Origin: Planctomycetota bacterium
Lineage (GTDB): Bacteria; Planctomycetota; Planctomycetia; Pirellulales; Lacipirellulaceae
NCBI GenBank assembly: GCA_013151315.1
Contig: JAADIN010000100.1
Location: forward strand, 1-9,912
Direction: 5' to 3'
DNA length: 9,912 bases
Shown here: positions 5,671 through 9,912 of the stretch, one piece after another
Layout: the number at the start of each line of letters is the position of its first letter
Numbering within the stretch: the stretch's first letter is position 1
The notes under the pieces: generated by a model
Database searches by the model: none
What the model was told of the DNA's origin: nothing
The model's input: the letters and a program-made list of their open reading frames with translations, nothing else
Program-made: the position numbers and the translations under genes

Positions 5671-7128
5671 ATGGACGCAAATCGGCTGGAGGAATTCCGA
5701 ACCCAATTGTCGCGGCTATTCCCCGCAGGCCGGTTACTAACCAGCGCGACACAGGTGGCGTCCTACGAGTCGGACGGCCTCACCGCGTTTCGAGACCGCC
5801 CCGATGCGGTTGTGCTGGTCGAATCGGCCGACGAGGTCGTTGACACGGTACGATTGTGCCACCAATACGGCGTGCCATTTGTAGCGAGAGGGAGTGGTAC
5901 GAGCCTTAGCGGCGGTTCGCTCCCCATCCCCGGCGGTGTTGTCATCGCACTCAACCGCCTTAATCGCCTGCTCGACTACCATCCGAGCCACGGCACGATC
6001 GTCGTCGAACCAGGATTCGTCAATCAACACGTTTCAAAGCACGCAGCCCAAGACAGATTGTATTACGCTCCGGATCCTTCAAGCGGTCCGGTTTGCACGA
6101 TTGGCGGCAATGTAGCGTTCAATTCTGGTGGCGCGCACTGCCTCAAATATGGTATGACCGCCAACCACGTGCTGGGTATGAAAGTGGTGCTTCCGGATGG
6201 CGAAGTCGTGCATTTGGGCGGCCAAAGTTTGGAAATGGCTGGGCCTGATCTCACCGGCATGTTTGTGGGCAGCGAGGGATTGTTTGGCATTGCCTTAGAG
6301 GTCACGCTGAGACTGTTACCACAGCCGGAGCGTTATCACACTGTGCTCGCGGCCTACGACACTCTGCCAAAAGCGGGCGATGCAGTGGCGATGGTGGTTG
6401 CTTCAGGGCTTCTGCCTGGCGCCATGGAGATCATGGATAACCTCGCGATCGAAGCATCAGAAGCTGCCGTACATGCGGGCTATCCGCTGGAGGCTGCCGG
6501 GGTGTTGCTTGTCGAGCTGGAGGGACCAGAGGAAGAAGTCGCAGCGGAGATTCCACTGTTAGAGAAGGTGATTGGCGAGTCGAACGCCTATGAGGTGCGC
6601 GTGGCGCAGAATGAGACCGAGCGAATGACCATCTGGAAAGGACGCAAGTGCGCGTTCAGCGCGGTGGGCCGATTGAGTCCGGACTATATCGTGCAAGACG
6701 GTGTGGTGCCACGCACGCGCCTCCGCGAGGCGCTCGACGAAATCCAAAGGCTTAGCCGCAAGTTCGATTTGCGTGTCGCCAATGTTTTTCACGCCGGAGA
6801 CGGAAACTTACACCCCTTAATACTTTACGATGGTCGTATTCAAGGGCAACTGGAACAGGCGGAACAACTGGCGGGGGAAATCCTGAAAATGTGCATCCGC
6901 TTTGGCGGTTCTATCACGGGAGAGCACGGCATCGGAGTCGAAAAAATCGACTTTCTCCCTCAGATGTATGGTGAACTAGAAATGCAGCTCATGAAAAGGG
7001 TGCGTCTGTCTGTCGACCCGTCTCAGTTGGCCAATCGTGGCAAGATGCTTGAAGTATCAGCCGGGAAAACCGATCACAAACACACGCCTCATCCTCTGGA
7101 GCAGGCAGGGATTATTAGTCGGGCCTAG
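5671..7128 (+). CDS. glcD: Glycolate dehydrogenase, FAD-binding subunit GlcD
   Basis: GlcD is the catalytic flavoprotein of glycolate dehydrogenase, oxidising glycolate (and often D-lactate) to the 2-oxo acid at the inner face of the membrane with GlcE and GlcF. The 485 residues match the family length (E. coli about 499). Residues about 40-220 form the PCMH-type FAD domain, with ARGSGTSLSGGSLP (72-85), PDPSSGPVCTIGGNVAFNSG (134-153) and FVGSEGLFGIALEVTLRL (198-215). The C-terminal FAD-oxidase domain carries the metal/substrate motif FHAGDGNLHP (373-382, His374 and His381) and ITGEHGIGVEK (415-425). Near the end the usual N-P-G-K reads ANRGK (454-458), a small departure. The ATG is preceded by only a weak GCGAGAA. 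It is first of a three-gene operon, 3 bp from glcE. Confidence 0.96.
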   Translation: MDANRLEEFRTQLSRLFPAGRLLTSATQVASYESDGLTAFRDRPDAVVLVESADEVVDTVRLCHQYGVPFVARGSGTSLSGGSLPIPGGVVIALNRLNRLLDYHPSHGTIVVEPGFVNQHVSKHAAQDRLYYAPDPSSGPVCTIGGNVAFNSGGAHCLKYGMTANHVLGMKVVLPDGEVVHLGGQSLEMAGPDLTGMFVGSEGLFGIALEVTLRLLPQPERYHTVLAAYDTLPKAGDAVAMVVASGLLPGAMEIMDNLAIEASEAAVHAGYPLEAAGVLLVELEGPEEEVAAEIPLLEKVIGESNAYEVRVAQNETERMTIWKGRKCAFSAVGRLSPDYIVQDGVVPRTRLREALDEIQRLSRKFDLRVANVFHAGDGNLHPLILYDGRIQGQLEQAEQLAGEILKMCIRFGGSITGEHGIGVEKIDFLPQMYGELEMQLMKRVRLSVDPSQLANRGKMLEVSAGKTDHKHTPHPLEQAGIISRA

Positions 7129-7131
7129 ATC

Positions 7132-8205
7132 ATGCAGTATGTTACATCGACGGAGCAGTTGGCAGAGTTGGTACGCAGTCAAGCGAGGGTGCGCGTAGCC
7201 GGAGGAGGAACCAAATCTGCGACTAGCAGGTTGGCCAACGTTTCGTTGTCGCGATTGTCGGGAGTGCTACAGTACGATCCAGAGGAATATACGTTTACTG
7301 CACTGGCAGGAACGCGATTGGAAGAAATCGATCGCCTGCTCAGATCGAAGAGTCAGTACCTTCCGTTTGATCCGCCCCTGATCGAGGCGGGAGCGACTCT
7401 TGGAGGGACGGTTGCGGCCGGGCTGTCCGGTTCGGGACGGCTTCGATACGGAGGCGTACGAGACTTCCTGCTGGGCGCGCGTTTGGTAACCGGCTTAGGC
7501 GAAACGGTGACGACCGGCAGCAAAGTCGTCAAGAATGCAGCCGGTCTCGATTTCCCCAAACTCATGGTCGGTAGCCTCGGCAAGTTCGGAGTGATGACCG
7601 AATTGACCTTCAAGGTTTTTCCAGCGCCGCAAAGCTGCGCGACCATTGTTCTCGATACTGAGCATCTTGCTCAGGCCGTAGAAATCATGAAGTCGCTGGC
7701 GATTTCCCAACTTGATCTGGCATGTCTCGACATGGACTCGTCCCGGAGAATCTGGGCACGCGTTGCGGGAATTCGCGAAGCGGTTGAACTGCGCGCTCAG
7801 CGAGTCCTGCAACTCGCCGGAGGGCGCGGAACGATTTTGACAGACCAGCAGGATGCCGACACATGGCAGGCGTGCCGCGAATTCCGCTGGGTTCCCGACG
7901 AGCATAGCCTCATTAAAGTGGTCATCACGCCAGATAGAATTGCCCCCCTCATCGCGGCGCTAGAGAACTTGCCATACCGGATTAGCGTGGGTGGCCATCT
8001 TGCTTGGTTGGCTTGGCCACGTCTACGCTCGAGTCAGGAGTTGGACCAGATACTCCACAAGCTTGGCTGCCCGGCAGTTGCTCTGATGGGTGAATGGCCT
8101 AGCCCCTGGATCGGCGACCATCAAGAGAATGTTTTCGAGCAACGATTGGTAATGGCTCTTGACCCAAACAATAAATTCAGCCTATCTCAGCCTGCAGGGG
8201 CTTAA
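7132..8205 (+). CDS. glcE: Glycolate dehydrogenase, FAD-binding subunit GlcE
   Basis: GlcE is the second flavoprotein-like subunit of glycolate dehydrogenase. The 357 residues match E. coli GlcE (about 350). It has the PCMH FAD-binding fold but a short, different C-terminal part and lacks the HxxDGNxH motif of GlcD, as usual. Visible motifs are VRVAGGGTKS (20-29), PFDPPLIEAGATLGGTVAAG (78-97), GGVRDFLLGARLVTG (107-121) and VVKNAAGLDFPKLMVGSLG (132-150), which is the most GlcE-typical stretch. It has no signal peptide or membrane helix. The ATG is 3 bp after the glcD stop, with no strong ribosome site, so coupled translation is likely. In E. coli all three of GlcD, GlcE and GlcF are needed for activity. 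Confidence 0.95.
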   Translation: MQYVTSTEQLAELVRSQARVRVAGGGTKSATSRLANVSLSRLSGVLQYDPEEYTFTALAGTRLEEIDRLLRSKSQYLPFDPPLIEAGATLGGTVAAGLSGSGRLRYGGVRDFLLGARLVTGLGETVTTGSKVVKNAAGLDFPKLMVGSLGKFGVMTELTFKVFPAPQSCATIVLDTEHLAQAVEIMKSLAISQLDLACLDMDSSRRIWARVAGIREAVELRAQRVLQLAGGRGTILTDQQDADTWQACREFRWVPDEHSLIKVVITPDRIAPLIAALENLPYRISVGGHLAWLAWPRLRSSQELDQILHKLGCPAVALMGEWPSPWIGDHQENVFEQRLVMALDPNNKFSLSQPAGA

Positions 8206-8246
8206 CTTCGCAAGCCCGATCGCTGAACAACAAAGACATAAACAAC

Positions 8247-9509
8247 ATGCTACATACTATTCCCGTTGAACAACTTGGCCCCCGCGGCACGTCCATGTCC
8301 GAGGCGGTTTCGTCCTGCGTGCATTGTGGATTCTGTCTTCCCGATTGCCCGACCTATCGTGTGTTGGGTGAAGAGATGGATTCGCCTCGGGGACGGATTT
8401 TCTTGATGAAGGATGCACTGGAGGAAAAACTGCCGCTTGCCGAAGTCCTGCCCTATATCGATCGATGCTTGGGCTGCGTCGGATGCGTGACAGCGTGCCC
8501 ATCCGGCGTGGAGTATGGCGACCTGATCACGTCGTTTCGCGCTTGGTCGAACGAACAGCGTCGCCGTACCATCGCAAGCCGCGTTTTGAGAACCCTTGTG
8601 CTGAAGTCGTTGCCCTATCCCGGACGTTTTCGGATCGGTGTGAAGATCGGGCAGTTCGCCAAGCCATTTCGTCGTCTGCTACCTAGCCGGCTACGAGCGA
8701 TGCTCGACTTGCTACCCGATACGCTGCCCAAGCCAGCACCCTTGCCAGAGTTTTTTCCGGCCATTGGTAAGCGCCGAGCGCGTGTTGCCTTGCTCGCCGG
8801 GTGTGCCCAACAAGTGCTGTCCCCACAGATCAATTGGGCGACGCTCCGCGTATTGGCCCGTAATGGTGTCGAGGTAGTCATCCCGAGAAATCAGCAATGT
8901 TGCGGGGCACTTGCAGCTCACACCGGTGCGATGAGTCAGGCGGTTACCCATGCCCGGCATAACCTCGGGGTGTTTCCGTCGGATGTCGATGCAATTATCA
9001 CCAACGCGGCGGGCTGCGGTTCGGGCATGCGCGAGTATGGCCTGTGGTTTCAAGGCCAAGCAGAGGAAGTGGCCGCCAAGGAAATGGCCGATCGGGTTCA
9101 AGACATCTCTGAATTCCTGGTCCAACTGGGGACGATCGACGCGCCTCCCTTATCGGCGCCCATGAAGGTTGCCTACCATGAGGCGTGTCACTTGGTCCAT
9201 GCTCAGGGAGTATCTGACCAACCAAAAAAGTTATTGAACTCCATTCCGAACCTGGAACTCGTTTACGTCCCCGAAGGGCAAATTTGTTGCGGGTCGGCCG
9301 GTGCTTACAATATCGAACAGCCTAGCATCGCCCATCAGTTGGGCACGGAAAAAGCACAGTCGATTCTCGCCACGGGTGCCGTGGCTGTTGCCGCGGGAAA
9401 TATCGGCTGCATGACGCAAATCGCGGTTCATCTCAAGCTCCTTGGCCACCAATTACCGGTCTATCACACGGTCGAATTGCTAGATCGATCGTATTCTTCG
9501 TTGGAATGA
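8247..9509 (+). CDS. glcF: Glycolate dehydrogenase, iron-sulfur subunit GlcF
   Basis: GlcF carries electrons from the GlcD/GlcE flavins to the quinone pool. The 420 residues fit the family (E. coli about 407). Two 4Fe-4S ferredoxin motifs are complete: Cys24, Cys27, Cys30, Cys34-Pro (CVHCGFCLPDCP) and Cys74, Cys77, Cys80, Cys84-Pro (CLGCVGCVTACP). The C-terminal half has two cysteine-rich CCG domains: LAGCAQQV through NQQCCGALAAHTG to NAAGCGSG, and YHEACHLVHAQG through ICCGSAGAYN to NIGCMTQI. These domains are shared with LutA- and HdrB-type proteins. There is no transmembrane helix, so attachment to the membrane is peripheral. The 41-bp gap after glcE holds no clear ribosome-binding site or terminator. 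The gene ends in a tandem TGATGA stop. Confidence 0.96.
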   Translation: MLHTIPVEQLGPRGTSMSEAVSSCVHCGFCLPDCPTYRVLGEEMDSPRGRIFLMKDALEEKLPLAEVLPYIDRCLGCVGCVTACPSGVEYGDLITSFRAWSNEQRRRTIASRVLRTLVLKSLPYPGRFRIGVKIGQFAKPFRRLLPSRLRAMLDLLPDTLPKPAPLPEFFPAIGKRRARVALLAGCAQQVLSPQINWATLRVLARNGVEVVIPRNQQCCGALAAHTGAMSQAVTHARHNLGVFPSDVDAIITNAAGCGSGMREYGLWFQGQAEEVAAKEMADRVQDISEFLVQLGTIDAPPLSAPMKVAYHEACHLVHAQGVSDQPKKLLNSIPNLELVYVPEGQICCGSAGAYNIEQPSIAHQLGTEKAQSILATGAVAVAAGNIGCMTQIAVHLKLLGHQLPVYHTVELLDRSYSSLE

Positions 9510-9912
9510 TGAGTCGCGTGTCATGTTCATGCTTGGGCTAGTGGATATTCGTGGACTAGATAATGTCGGGCCGGCTCATCTTCTTCGAAATTACAAAACC
9601 TTTCACACGGTTCGAGCCAACAGTTGTCGTTAAATCGTCACAAACGCGGCTCACTTCACCGTGTATCGTTTGCCGTCGACCGGAATACTGGTGCCCGGTT
9701 CCCCCAAAAACTGATGGATGAGTCTCGGTGAAATGCAAAGACTCTGGCAGGCTCCAAACGGAGCTGCTCGCCCGCTTTGTGAGAGCGTGTTTGCCCATCG
9801 ACTTGAATTGCAAAATCCTCGTCCGAGCACTTTCCGTCTGGTGTAGAGCGGTAAGTTTTATGAGGATGTTCCCGCCGCCTCGATTGACAATGTCTTCCAT
9901 CTTGTGGTGATG
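9510..9912. other. Region after glcF: no supported gene; possible decayed minus-strand coding
   Basis: I see no gene I can stand behind here. The minus strand is open from the window edge to TAG at 9558-9556, but its composition (many Ser, Thr, His, Arg) looks like a shadow. Short stretches in the other two minus frames read more like protein: DFAIQVDGQTRSHKAGEQL then RLEPARVFAFHRD (frame ending 9656), and FLGEPGTSIPVDGKRYTVK (ending at TGA 9653-9651). The first resembles the tail of the TOBE domain in sugar-type ABC transporter ATPases. Together they could be the frameshifted end of a convergent gene. No terminator with a T-run follows glcF. A CTAGT/ACTAG pair at 9538-9559 is too weak to name. 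Confidence 0.3.

Noticed and set aside
5625..5843. 72-codon plus-strand ORF across the glcD start
   Set aside because: It overlaps the glcD start in another frame and is arginine/glycine/proline-rich, typical of a shadow.
9538..9559. Intrinsic terminator after glcF (CTAGT...ACTAG)
   Set aside because: Only a 5-bp stem, a 12-nt loop and no T-run.
9556..9900. 114-codon minus-strand ORF as an intact gene
   Set aside because: No recognisable domain, unusual composition, and better protein-like stretches occur in the two other minus frames.

Overview
This window holds a glycolate/glyoxylate utilisation locus built as a divergent gene cluster. GC content is roughly 52% by eye. Shine-Dalgarno sequences are weak or absent at most starts. 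The sodium:solute symporter carries an extra signal-peptide-like N-terminus. Together these suggest a Gram-negative bacterium, most likely of the Planctomycetota (Pirellulales-like). That assignment is an inference from style and would need whole-protein searches. No rRNA, tRNA, CRISPR array, transposase or prophage gene is visible.

Layout. Minus strand, read right to left from about 5500: an IclR-family regulator, malate synthase G (glcB), a GlcG/HbpS-like protein whose start overlaps the glcB stop by 8 bp, and a VOC/glyoxalase-fold protein. A gap of about 420 bp with short broken coding remnants follows, then the N-terminal 307 codons of a sodium:solute symporter that runs off the left edge. 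Plus strand, from 5671: glcD, glcE and glcF, the three subunits of membrane-associated glycolate dehydrogenase, tightly packed. The last ~400 bp (9510-9912) hold no gene I can support, only weak scraps in several minus-strand frames.

How the genes work together. GlcDEF oxidises glycolate to glyoxylate and passes electrons through FAD and two 4Fe-4S clusters to the respiratory chain. Malate synthase G condenses glyoxylate with acetyl-CoA to give malate. GlcG accompanies these genes in E. coli too, with no settled function. The symporter is a candidate importer, taking the place of GlcA. The regulator is IclR-type, whereas E. coli uses the GntR-type GlcC.

The control region at about 5490-5660 is the most informative part. 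It contains a near-consensus sigma70-like promoter in each direction, a 19-bp palindrome (TTTTTCG-N5-CGAAAAA) covering the -35 of the regulator promoter, a 10-bp inverted repeat (GCTTGTTTTT / AAAAACAAGC) and a tandem 10-mer (TTCCTACCAC twice) just upstream of glcD. The regulator promoter predicts an almost leaderless mRNA starting at an ATGATG. I found no wholly new system. The novelty lies in the rearranged, IclR-controlled organisation, the VOC partner gene, and the gene debris beside the symporter.
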